Assembly: GCA_963702935.1 (NCBI GenBank)
Contig: OY969772.1
Span: forward strand, 3,162,001 to 3,226,000
Length of the DNA stretch: 64,000 nt
Reading direction: 5' to 3'
Source of the DNA: DAOTWA01 sp963702935
GTDB taxonomy: Bacteria > Chloroflexota > Anaerolineae > Anaerolineales > Anaerolineaceae
Below the pieces are notes generated by a model, which had not been told where the DNA came from, made no database searches, and saw nothing but the letters and a program-made list of their open reading frames with translations. Below are positions 25,834 through 33,957 of the stretch, in pieces. The stretch's first letter is position 1. Every line of letters starts with the position of its first letter. The position numbers and the translations under genes are program-made.

Positions 25834-26403
25834 ATGAACAGGTTCACACACTGGCTCACCTTTAACTTGTGGTATTTCCGGCGCCCGCCGTGGGACACCG
25901 GAATTTCCCCGCCGGAGCTGTTGGAGTTTATGGCCTCCCACCCGGCGGGCCGCGCTTTGGATCTGGGCTGCGGCACCGGCACCAACGTCCTCTGCCTGGC
26001 GCGCAGCGGCTGGCAGGTGACGGGGGTGGATTTTGCTCCCCGCGCCATTCGCGCAGCGCGCCGCAAGGCCGAGGCCGCCCATCTCCAGGTTGATTTGCGT
26101 TTGGGGAGCGTGACGAACCTGCATGAATTGCGTGGTTTTTACGATTTGGCCCTGGATATCGGCTGCTACCACGGTCTGGGCGCCCGCGATCGGGAAGCAT
26201 ACCGGCGCAATGCCGCGCGCCTGCTGGCCCGGGGGGGCAATTTATTGGTGTATGCGCGGATCAAGGACGAGAAAGGCCCCAACGGGATCGACGAAGGGGA
26301 CCTGGCTGCGTTCTTCCCCCCTTTTCGATTGGCGCGACGCCAGGACAGCCTGGACAGGCGCGGCCGCCCGGCCACCTGGATCACGCTCGAGCGCCAGGCG
26401 TGA
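25834..26403 (+). CDS. class I SAM-dependent methyltransferase
   Basis: 189 residues. Motif I for SAM binding is ALDLGCGTGTNVLCLA (about residues 40-55), motif II VTGVDFAPRAIRAARR, and the post-II block YDLALDIGCYHGLG. The N-terminal WYFRRPPWDTGISPPEL is like the substrate loop of small TehB/thiopurine-type methyltransferases. The substrate is unknown. The 3' end overlaps the convergent GNAT gene by 23 bases. The ATG at 25834 is preceded by a weak GGGAA. Confidence 0.85.
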   Translation: MNRFTHWLTFNLWYFRRPPWDTGISPPELLEFMASHPAGRALDLGCGTGTNVLCLARSGWQVTGVDFAPRAIRAARRKAEAAHLQVDLRLGSVTNLHELRGFYDLALDIGCYHGLGARDREAYRRNAARLLARGGNLLVYARIKDEKGPNGIDEGDLAAFFPPFRLARRQDSLDRRGRPATWITLERQA

Positions 26404-26917
26404 AGAGCTTTTTCTCCAGACGCCAGGCCGGTTCTTCCACCTGGTGCCAGATGCCGTTCTCGTCCTGGTACGACCAGCGCCCCGGCTCGGGGGCCACGAC
26501 CCGGTATCCGCGCCGCCGGTAGAGCTTCTGCGCGCGCAGATTATCGCGCGCCACGTTGAGGGTCACGTAAGCGTAGCCTCGCCTGAGCAGGTCTTCTTCG
26601 GCGGTGTCCATCAGCAGCGTCCCTAGGCCGCAGCTCTGGTAAGCGGGACGCACGCGGAAGGCGTAGATGTACCCCCGGCTGGCCCCATCCGCCAGCTCTG
26701 GCCGGTCGCAGATGAGCTGCACGAAGAGCTGGCCGATGACGCCCGCCTCGGGCAGCTCGGCGATCCACAGCACCGATTTCCCGTTCCTGGCCCGCTCGTA
26801 GGCATCTGCGTAGATTCTGCGGAAGTGGGTGAAGCTGCCCTCCCATTCCAGGGCAGGCAGGTCTTCACGTTTGAGCTGGCGGATTTGTACTGCGTAGATC
26901 CAGGTGGTAAGCTCCAT
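26381..26917 (-). CDS. GNAT-family N-acetyltransferase
   Basis: 178 residues with the GNAT fold. The acetyl-CoA site is visible as FRVRPAYQSCGLGTLLMDTAEEDLLRRGY (V-R-P-x-x-Q-x-x-G-x-G/A-type), followed by VTLNVARDNLRAQKLYRRRGY, the classical beta5-alpha4 region. The tail is long for the family, containing RWSYQDENGIWHQVEEP. The acceptor is unknown; RimI-like or small-molecule acetylation is possible. It is the last gene of a minus-strand run that begins at 31798 and follows the nucleotidyltransferase gene by 25 bases. Confidence 0.85.
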   Translation of the reverse strand: MELTTWIYAVQIRQLKREDLPALEWEGSFTHFRRIYADAYERARNGKSVLWIAELPEAGVIGQLFVQLICDRPELADGASRGYIYAFRVRPAYQSCGLGTLLMDTAEEDLLRRGYAYVTLNVARDNLRAQKLYRRRGYRVVAPEPGRWSYQDENGIWHQVEEPAWRLEKKLFTPGARA

Positions 26918-26942
26918 TCTCTACTCACCCCAAAAAGATTAT

Positions 26943-29620
26943 TCAGGAGGGCTGCTCCGGTCGCCGGAGCGCATCTTCGCGCGCCTCCAGAAGCTCGTTC
27001 AGATAGGCGCGCTCTTCTTCAGGCGTGTTTACTTTTCCATCCAGGCGGGCCACGCGCAAAGCCCCCAGGATCTCCCGGTAAGCCGGGCCGGGCGGCAAGC
27101 CCATGGCCTGTAAATCGTGGCCGGAGATGTGCGCAGTGAGGTGGCGCCAGCGCGTCACGTATTGGCGCAGGCTCTCGCGCAGGTCTCCGGCGGGAGCGGC
27201 CAGGTAGACGGCGTAAAGGGCCGGGGCAGGCACGCCTTCCATGCGCACGGCAACCTGGCTGGGGCGCGCGCCGGCCAGGGCGGGCAGGTCCTGGCGCAGC
27301 GCGCTGGCGGCCTGCACGGCGTTTGCCAGAATGGCGGGCAGCTTGAGGCGCTTGCTCACCCCGCGCGCCGCTTTAGGAGCCAGGCAGCTCAGCCAGCACA
27401 GGTAAGCCAGCGCCAGGCGCAGAGGGGCATTGCCCAGCCTGGCGGGCAGCTCCCAATCTAGCGGGGGCTCGGCAGCGCGCACCGCCTCCAGACTCGCGGC
27501 CAGGGAGGCCTCCCAACGCAGGTTGGGATGGATAGCGCTCAACAGGCTCAACGCTTGCAGCCGCGCCAGCATGGCGGGGGCGCGCTCTTCGGCCAGGATC
27601 AGGTTGAACTCGTGGCGCAGGCGATCCCCAGAAACCTGCTTGAGCATAGAACGGGCCTCGTCAATCAGCTCCAGGGTGCGTTGCTCGATGCGGAAATCGA
27701 AGCGCTGCTCGAAGCGGACGGCGCGCAACATGCGGGTGGGGTCATCGATGAAGGAGAGAGAGTGCAGCACGCGCACCAGCTTCTCGTCCAGGTCGTGCAG
27801 CCCGCCCCAATAGTCGTACAGCTCGCCGTAATGGCGCCCGTCCAGGCGCAGGGCCATGGTATTGATGGTAAAGTCGCGGCGGTGCAGGTCCAGCTTGATG
27901 CTGCTGTTCTCCACGGTGGGCAGGGCGGTGGGGTAGTCGTAGAACTCGATGCGCGCCGTGATCAAATCCAGGCTTTCGGGCAGATCGCCCGGGTCGGCGT
28001 CCCCGCCCTCGACCAGGCGGCGCGCCAGCCGGGGACGGACGTCGGCGATTTGCCACTTGGCCGTGCCGAAGCGGGTGTGGCCGACCACGCGCCCGCCATA
28101 TTGAGCCGCCAGGGCGCGCGCCAGGGCAATCGCATCCCCTTCGACCACCACGTCGAAATCCAGGCTGGGGCGTTCCAACAGGAGGTCGCGCACGAAGCCC
28201 CCCACGATGTACACGGCCATGCGCAGATCGCGAGCTTCTGGGCCACGGCTTTGAGCAGCGCCAGGCGCGCAGGGGGAAGGGCAGCTTCCAGGCGGGGGGA
28301 CAGGTTCTGCGGGAGGGGCGGCAGGGATTGATTGGCCAGGGTCTTCAGCAAATCGGTGCGGGTGACGATGCCGATGACCTCGCCCTTTTCGGGGTCGACG
28401 ACCGGCACCTGCCCCCACCCACTGGCGGTCATCAGGCTTTGCAAATAATCCAGCAAATCGCCGGGGCGCACGGTGACTTCGCCGGCTTCCATCAGGCTGG
28501 CGGCCGGCAGGTTCAATTTGTGGGTGATGGAGCGGTCCACGGCGCGGCGGGTCAGCAGGCCGATGACTTTGCCGCCCTTTACGACCGGATAGCCTTCGTA
28601 GCCGTAGCGCTGCATGAGCTGCGCGGCTTCTTCGGCGGAGGTCTCGGGGGCCAGCAGGCGCGGGCGCCGGGACATGATCTGCCCCACGGTGATGGAGGGG
28701 CGCACGTATTGGGGCAGGAGCCGGATCAACTCCCGGCAAACTTCCGCGACCGGCAGGGGCGCGGCCCCGCCCTCGGGATCGTGGATCAGGGCCGCCGCGG
28801 CGCGATCGTGGCCGCCGCCGCCAAAATGGGCGGCCACGTCGGCCACGTTGATGCGGTCACTGTTGGCGCGAGCCACCAGGCGCAGGCCCTCTCCCGTGCG
28901 CACCAGCAGGAAGAGCGCGTCCGGGTCGAGCAGGTCGCGCATCTTGTGGGCGATGCTGGAGATCTCTTCTTTCAGGCTCGTGGCTTCGGCGCAGGCGACC
29001 ACGATGGTCTGGCCGTGGATGGGGACCGTTTCGGCCACAGACAGGAGCTGGTCGTATAATTGGCGCTGGTCTGGGGAGAGGGGCGGGTTGAGAAAATCGC
29101 CCACCAGGGAGAGGTTGGCCCCCTGTTCCAGTAAATAGGCCGCGGCGCGCGCGTCACGCGGCGTGGTGCTGGCATAGGTCAGCGAGCCGGTGTCCTCGTA
29201 GATGCCCAACAGCAGCAGGGAGGCCTGCACGACGTCGAGGCGGACGGCGCGTTGCTGGATTTCTTCCACCAGGGCGGTGGTGATCGCGCCGGTCTTATCC
29301 AGGACGATCTCCCAATCGGGAGGCAGGTCGGGGCGCGCCTGGTGATGGTCGAGCACCTGTACGCGCGCGTGCGCGGACATGCCCTTGAGCGTGATCAGCG
29401 ATTGAGTGTCCACCAGAAAGACTTTTTCGATGGGGAGGGAAGGAAGCTGGCGCGGGTCGACGAAAGGCAGCTCCTTGGCGTAGAGGGAAGTGAATTCGCG
29501 CCCATTGCGGTTCATGCGCCGCGGCAGGATGGGCAGGGCATGCTCGTGCAGAAGATAGGTGCCTAACAGGGCTGCCAGGGCGTCGAAGTCGGCCTGCTCG
29601 TGAGTCAGGATCACTTCCAT
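26943..29620 (-). CDS. DHH/DHHA1-CBS-CBS-tRNA nucleotidyltransferase fusion (one frameshift)
   Basis: Large fusion, about 890 residues. N-terminal DHH phosphoesterase domain (THEQADFDALAALLG, VLDHHQARPDLP) and DHHA1 (FGGGGHDRAAAALI), the module of nanoRNase/oligoribonuclease proteins. Two CBS domains follow (IMSRRPRLLAPETSAEEAAQ; GEVTVRPGDLLDYLQ). Then comes a class II poly(A)/CCA polymerase head (YIVGGFVRDLLLERPSLDFD, VVVEGDAIALARALA) and neck/body domains with RFEQRFDFRIEQRTLELI. The architecture is known for tRNA A- or CCA-adding enzymes in several bacterial phyla. The frame breaks near 28240; adding one G gives AQEARDLRMAVYIVGG. Start is placed at ATG 29620 (MEVILTHEQ), though the frame opens at 29638. 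Confidence 0.9.
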
Positions 29621-29668
29621 AGGCATATTGTAACTCACATCCGATTCGGAGAGGGGCAGGAGTTGCGG

Positions 29669-30259
29669 TCAGGCAAGGGAGAAGACCCTGAAAAGGCCGT
29701 ACATCCCGGCGGCGGCCAGCCCCAGGCCGGCCCCTCCCAGGGTATCCAGGGGATAATGCACGCCCATGGCTACGCGTCCCAGGCTGACCAGCACGGCCAG
29801 GGCCGCCAGGGCGAGGGCCGCCGGCAGGGGAAGCTGAAAGACCTGGGCGGCCAGCAGGGCCAGGAACCAGACCCGCAGGGCGTCTCCGCTCGGAAAAGAG
29901 GGGTCGCTTGGCCGGTGGGGCTGCAGCATGTGCACGCCCGGCTGGCTTTCGTAAGGGCGTTTGCGCTTCAGGGAAATTTTGATCAGGCGTTCGACCCCCG
30001 CCACGATCAGGAAGGCCAGCGCCGCGCTCAGCCCCTTGCGCCAGTCGTACACGGCCAGCGCCAGGAGGGCGATCAGGGTGAGCTCGCTGCGGCCCAGGGG
30101 CCACAGGACGCGGAAGATTTCGATCCAGGGGGCGCGGCTCAATCGCCCGTGCAAGGTGAGGCAAAGCTCCTGGTCAAAAGAGGCCACGGCGGGCAGTTGG
30201 TGGCCGGCGGCCAGCAGCAGCAAGGCCGCGCCCAGCAGGAGGCTCCCCGCCGGGGTCAC
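29669..30259 (-). CDS. PAP2-family membrane phosphatase
   Basis: 196 residues, about six transmembrane helices. The three phosphatase motifs are present: KISLKRKRPYES, PSFPSGDAL and LGRVAMGVHYPLD. The middle motif has Asp where most members have His (PSGH), which is odd because that His normally stabilises the leaving group. Probably acts on lipid phosphates such as phosphatidate, phosphatidylglycerophosphate or prenyl diphosphate. The start is a GTG at 30259 that overlaps the acyltransferase stop as GTGA, so the two are translationally coupled. Confidence 0.85.
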   Translation of the reverse strand: MTPAGSLLLGAALLLLAAGHQLPAVASFDQELCLTLHGRLSRAPWIEIFRVLWPLGRSELTLIALLALAVYDWRKGLSAALAFLIVAGVERLIKISLKRKRPYESQPGVHMLQPHRPSDPSFPSGDALRVWFLALLAAQVFQLPLPAALALAALAVLVSLGRVAMGVHYPLDTLGGAGLGLAAAGMYGLFRVFSLA

Positions 30260-31161
30260 GGCATTTGCTCCTGGGCTTCAGGCCAGACCGGGTAATACAT
30301 CAGCCACTGGCAGGGATGCTCGCAAATGCGCGCCTCCAATACCTCCAGGATGGCTTCTGCGTTACGCGTGATCTCCGCCTGCCGGTCGGAATAGGGGCGC
30401 ATGGGGATTTCCTCGGAGGCATCGATGAGGTAGCTGCCGTCGGGGAGCATGTGGCAGGAAACCACCACCACCGGGACGCGCGTGTTGAGCGCCAACTGCA
30501 CGTGGCCTACCGGCAGGGCCGCCGGGTGGCCGAAGAAGGACACCCGGTATTTCTGGCTGGAGGTGATGGGCCTCTCCACGCCGGTGATGATCATGCCCCC
30601 CGCCCGCAGGCGCTCGGTGGCGCTGCGAAAGGCGGACATAGAGATGGGCACGGTCTCCAGCCCGGAGGTAGTTCTGAGCTTATTCTGCCATTGGTAGCCG
30701 GAGGGGGGCTGCGGAAAAGAGAGCACCAGTGCGCGCAGGCCGTGCAGCGCCAGGGAGTGAAGGCTCAAGTCGAAATTGCTCAGGTGCGGACCGACCAGCA
30801 CGGCGCCGTGTTCCCCGGCCTTGTTGCGCTCCACCAGGTCGAGCGCAGAAGGGGAAAGCTTGACTTTATTCACGATGGCTTCTGGCCGGGGCAAAAGATG
30901 GTACATATCGTACAGGCAGCGCCCGCCGTGGTCGAAAACCTTGCGGGTGGCGCGCTCCAGGGCGTGAGCGTCGAGCGTCTTCTGGTGAACGATCCATTGG
31001 TTGGAGCGCACCGCGCGGACGTTCTCGGCCCAGCGGCGCGAGGCCACCAGGCGCGCCAGCATCCAGGCGACAAGATATCCGCTGCGAGGCGGAAGGATGC
31101 GGCCAAGGGTGAGCGCAAACCCTACGCCAAAGCGGCTGGTGAAGATGGACTTCTTTTCCAT
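30256..31161 (-). CDS. LpxL/PatA-like lysophospholipid acyltransferase
   Basis: 301 residues, a membrane-associated acyltransferase of the LpxL/HtrB/PatA family. The catalytic HxxxxD motif is GPHLSNFDLSLHSL (about residues 123-136); other blocks are GMIITGVERPI and PVGHVQLALNTRVPVVVVSC. In Actinobacteria such enzymes acylate phosphatidylinositol mannosides; in diderms they acylate lipid A. Next to a CDP-alcohol phosphotransferase and a PAP2 phosphatase it probably modifies a membrane glycolipid or phospholipid. It starts seven bases after the phosphotransferase stop. Confidence 0.85.
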   Translation of the reverse strand: MEKKSIFTSRFGVGFALTLGRILPPRSGYLVAWMLARLVASRRWAENVRAVRSNQWIVHQKTLDAHALERATRKVFDHGGRCLYDMYHLLPRPEAIVNKVKLSPSALDLVERNKAGEHGAVLVGPHLSNFDLSLHSLALHGLRALVLSFPQPPSGYQWQNKLRTTSGLETVPISMSAFRSATERLRAGGMIITGVERPITSSQKYRVSFFGHPAALPVGHVQLALNTRVPVVVVSCHMLPDGSYLIDASEEIPMRPYSDRQAEITRNAEAILEVLEARICEHPCQWLMYYPVWPEAQEQMP

Positions 31162-31168
31162 GCGCGTC

Positions 31169-31798
31169 TCAGTCTAACGGGCGTTGCGTGGCGACCACCC
31201 CGGAGCGATCCGAATTGTGCAGGAGGAGGGCTCCATCCACCAGGGCGGGGATGCCGCGCGCGCAGCACAGGGCGACGGCGATCCAGGCGAAGACCAGGGC
31301 GGTCAGGTGCACCCAGCCAGATTGGGTGGATTGGAGCTGTCTCAAAGCCAGGTCGATGGTCAGAAGATTGAAGGCCAGGGCTTTGGAGATGCCGTAGCTG
31401 GAACGCATGAAAGGCGAGGAGACCAGGAATTGGCTGAGCGGGGAGCTGACTTGTTTGAAGGGTGGGATGCCCTGGCTGATGCCCACGGCCCGCACCGCGT
31501 CCACGACCACGCCGCGCACGATGACGATTAAAGGAATGGCGACCGAGATCAGGCCGAGATTGGAAAAGGCGACCCAAAGGATCAGCTCAAGGGTGCGATC
31601 GGCGGCGATATCCAACGCGCTGCCCAGCAGGCTGGTCTCCCCCCGCCGGCGAGCGATGTTGCCATCCAGGCTGTCCATTAAGATGATCACGATCAGGAAG
31701 GGGACACCCCATAAGATCATTACGGGCGTGCCCAGGTAGAGCAGGATGACGAATGCGATCATTAATGGAAAGCGCAGGATGGTGATCAGGTTGGCCAT
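31169..31798 (-). CDS. CDP-alcohol phosphatidyltransferase
   Basis: 209 residues, integral membrane enzyme that transfers a phosphatidyl group from CDP-diacylglycerol to an alcohol. The full metal-binding signature D-x2-DG-x2-AR-x8-G-x3-D-x3-D is visible in MDSLDGNIARRRGETS plus LLGSALDIAADR (about residues 41-68). Neighbouring acyltransferase and PAP2 phosphatase suggest phosphatidylglycerol- or phosphatidylinositol-type lipid synthesis; the alcohol is not decidable. It is the first gene of the minus-strand operon, and ATG 31798 opens directly into the first helix. Confidence 0.9.
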   Translation of the reverse strand: MANLITILRFPLMIAFVILLYLGTPVMILWGVPFLIVIILMDSLDGNIARRRGETSLLGSALDIAADRTLELILWVAFSNLGLISVAIPLIVIVRGVVVDAVRAVGISQGIPPFKQVSSPLSQFLVSSPFMRSSYGISKALAFNLLTIDLALRQLQSTQSGWVHLTALVFAWIAVALCCARGIPALVDGALLLHNSDRSGVVATQRPLD

Positions 31799-32020
31799 AA
31801 TCTACAGTCCCTTTCTAAAGAGTACCGGCTTGGGGCTCATCTTCGGCGCAATTTCACCGAGCGTGGGGCGCGCCGAACGCGCCAAGCCCAGCCGGAATGG
31901 CTACCTCCCGATTATATCCTGTTGTGGGAGTTTGCATAACCGTTCCGCAATTCTCAGGACGATTTTCCCCCGGTCTCGCCGTGGCGGGGCACTTCGCTCG
32001 CTTCGAGAAGCATGTCGGCC

Positions 32021-32048
32021 TTGACAAACCCCCTATAACGCTTATAAT
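32021..32048 (+). promoter_or_regulatory. consensus promoter of the cysteine operon
   Basis: TTGACA (32021-32026), a 16-base spacer, and TATAAT (32043-32048): both hexamers are perfect. Transcription should begin near 32055, leaving a leader of about 215 bases before cysM. The rest of the gap 31799-32020 shows no gene. Confidence 0.8.
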
Positions 32049-32164
32049 TATTATCAAATTTGTTATATTTATTTCGTCGAGGATCTCGAGATGCTCATTT
32101 GCATGTGTCTGGGGCGGGGCCAATAGCTGCCGCCTGACCGAAAAACCAACGCTTAGAAACTGAT

Positions 32165-32250
32165 CGGCCAACGATGGAAAGGTGGTAGCAGCCCCGCTTG
32201 CGAGGAAAATCGCAAAGCGTCCCTTTTCTTGTGTTGGCCGTTTTCTTTTA
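32165..32250 (+). promoter_or_regulatory. structured 5' leader of cysM, T-box-like, with terminator
   Basis: CGGCCAAC (32165-32172) pairs perfectly with GTTGGCCG (32233-32240), followed by TTTTCTTTT (32241-32249), an intrinsic-terminator shape. Inside, GAAAGGTGGTA (32177-32187) and GCGTCCCTTTTC (32217-32228) resemble the conserved 5' and 3' sides of a T-box antiterminator, and CGCTTGCGA (32195-32203) pairs with TCGCAAAGCG (32210-32219). A short stem-loop with a TGC (Cys codon) lies near 32100, where a specifier could sit. The bulge does not match the T-box consensus exactly (UGGUAGC rather than UGGNACC). The class is therefore uncertain, but control of cysteine synthesis by termination is likely. 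Confidence 0.4.
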
Positions 32251-32268
32251 ACGGTATTGGAGTTTTCA

Positions 32269-33219
32269 ATGGATATAGTCACTTTACAACCCACGCGGGT
32301 CGCTACAGCCCCCGGCACTGCCCTGGAAGCGCTGGTGGGAAATACTCCGCTCCTGCCTTTGCAACGCCTGGCGAACAGCCTCTCCCCGGAGGTGCAGGTA
32401 TATGCCAAAGCGGAGTGGTTCAACCCCGGCGGCTCGATCAAAGATCGCCCGGCGTTGAACATCCTGCGCACCGCCCTGGCAGACGGGCGTCTGGAGCCGG
32501 GTAAGCGCCTGCTCAATTCGACTTCGGGCAATATGGGGATCGCTTACGCCACTTTTGGGGCGGCTCTAGGCGTCCCGGTGACGCTGGTGCTGCCCGCCAA
32601 TGCCAGCGTCGAGCGCATCAAGATCTTGCGCGCCCTGGGCGCCGAGCTGATCTTGAGCGACCCCAGCGAAGGCACGGACGGGGCCATGCGTGAGGCGCGC
32701 AGCATGGTCGAAAAGGCCCCGGAACGTTACTTTTACGCCAACCAGTACGATAACCCCGCCAACTGGCAGGCGCATTACCATACCACCGGCCCGGAGATCC
32801 TCCGGCAGACCGAGGGGCAGGTTACCCATTTCGTGGCCGGCATGGGCACCTCGGGCACGTTGATGGGCGTTGGCCGCTCCTTGAAGGCCTTCAACCCCAA
32901 GATTCAACTGGTGGCCGTTCAGCCGGCGGCGGCTCTGCACGGCCTGGAAGGCCTGAAGCACATGGCTACGGCCATCCAGCCGGGCATCTACGATGCCCGC
33001 CTCGCGGGGCGCGTGGTGGAAGTGGATACCGAATCGGCGTATACTATGGTGAAGCGGCTGGCCCGCGAGGAGGGCTATTTCGTGGGCATTTCTTCCGGCG
33101 CAGCCGCGCTGGCGGCCCTCCAGGTCGCGGCGGAGTTGGAGCGGGGCGTGGTCGTGACCGTCTTTCCGGATGCGGGGTACAAATACCTGAGCGACGAATT
33201 CTGGGAGAGTGGAAAATGA
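32269..33219 (+). CDS. cysM: cysteine synthase (CysM/CysK family)
   Basis: PLP enzyme of the beta family that makes cysteine from O-acetyl- or O-phosphoserine and a sulfur donor, 316 residues. Seen: NTPLLPLQRL, the PLP lysine in NPGGSIKDRPALNIL (about residue 58), the substrate loop LNSTSGNMGIAYA, the phosphate-binding GMGTSGTLMGVGRSL, and the C-terminal FVGISSGAAALAAL. With the Mec peptidase, ThiS-like carrier and MoeB-like activator downstream it matches the CysM-CysO-Mec arrangement of Mycobacterium, where a thiocarboxylated carrier donates sulfur. ATG 32269 follows TTGGAG; the frame upstream reads through the leader. Its stop overlaps the next ATG as ATGA. Confidence 0.9.
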   Translation: MDIVTLQPTRVATAPGTALEALVGNTPLLPLQRLANSLSPEVQVYAKAEWFNPGGSIKDRPALNILRTALADGRLEPGKRLLNSTSGNMGIAYATFGAALGVPVTLVLPANASVERIKILRALGAELILSDPSEGTDGAMREARSMVEKAPERYFYANQYDNPANWQAHYHTTGPEILRQTEGQVTHFVAGMGTSGTLMGVGRSLKAFNPKIQLVAVQPAAALHGLEGLKHMATAIQPGIYDARLAGRVVEVDTESAYTMVKRLAREEGYFVGISSGAAALAALQVAAELERGVVVTVFPDAGYKYLSDEFWESGK

Positions 33220-33650
33220 GCCTGGAAATCCTGTCCGATCTGATGCAGCAGATCTGGAAGCATGGCGAAGCGGCTTACCCGGAAGAGGGGGCCGGTTTTT
33301 TGCTCGGCAACGGCGCCGAGCCCCGCCGGGTAACGGCCATCCTGGCCCTGTCGAACTCCCGCGAGGACGGCGCGCGCCACAACCGCTATCTTATTACCGC
33401 GCAGGACATGCTGCGCAGCGAGCAGGAGGCGGCCCGCTTGGGGTTGGACGTGGTGGGGGTGTTCCATTCGCACCCGGACCATCCCAACCGCCCTTCGGAA
33501 TTCGACCGCGAATGGGCTTTGCCCTGGTTCTCTTACGTCATTACCAGCGTGCAGGGCGGGCGGGCTGTGGAAAGCCGCTCCTGGCGCTTGCTGGAAGATC
33601 GCTCTGCTTTCCTGGAAGAGCAAATCGTAGTTCGTGAAACCATCCCTTAG
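33216..33650 (+). CDS. Mov34/JAB1 metallopeptidase (Mec-like)
   Basis: 144 residues, JAMM zinc peptidase. The catalytic glutamate lies in YPEEGAGFLLG (about residues 21-31) and the zinc ligands in FHSHPDHPNRPSEFD (HxHxxxxxxxxxxD, about 86-100). In Mycobacterium the homologous Mec removes cysteine from the CysO carrier C-terminus. Its position between cysM and a carrier gene supports the same role. The start ATG overlaps the cysM stop (ATGA). Confidence 0.88.
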   Translation: MSLEILSDLMQQIWKHGEAAYPEEGAGFLLGNGAEPRRVTAILALSNSREDGARHNRYLITAQDMLRSEQEAARLGLDVVGVFHSHPDHPNRPSEFDREWALPWFSYVITSVQGGRAVESRSWRLLEDRSAFLEEQIVVRETIP

Positions 33651-33681
33651 ATCGAAAGGTATCTTTAGAAAAGGAATTTCT

Positions 33682-33954
33682 ATGGCAATCCTCCGTATTC
33701 CAACGCCTTTACGCCCTTATACGAACGGGCAGGCCGAGATCGCCTTGCAGGGCAAGACGGTGGGCGATCTCATCCAGGGTTTGACCGCGCAATATCCGAC
33801 CCTGCGCGCCCAGATTTTCAACGGGCAGGGAGAGCTGCGCCCTTTCGTGCACCTGTTTATCAATGATGAAGACATCCGCCAATTACAGGGGTTAGAGACG
33901 CCGATCGCAGAAAACGACCGGCTGATGCTCATTCCCAGTATTGCCGGCGGTTGA
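33682..33954 (+). CDS. ThiS/MoaD-like sulfur-carrier protein (CysO-like)
   Basis: Ubiquitin-fold sulfur carrier, 90 residues, ending in the Gly-Gly needed for adenylation and thiocarboxylation (LIPSIAGG). Other blocks: LQGKTVGDLIQGLTAQYP and HLFINDEDIRQLQGLETPI. The operon suggests it carries sulfur to cysteine synthase rather than to thiamine or molybdopterin. The ATG at 33682 follows AAGGAA; the frame opens earlier (33634) but those residues are not part of the fold. Confidence 0.9.
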   Translation: MAILRIPTPLRPYTNGQAEIALQGKTVGDLIQGLTAQYPTLRAQIFNGQGELRPFVHLFINDEDIRQLQGLETPIAENDRLMLIPSIAGG

Positions 33955-33957
33955 AGG

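Noticed and set aside
32165..32250. SRP RNA, cobalamin or SAM riboswitch in the cysM leader
   Set aside because: Short similarities such as AGCAGCC exist, but the conserved cores of those RNAs are absent; a T-box-like reading fits better.
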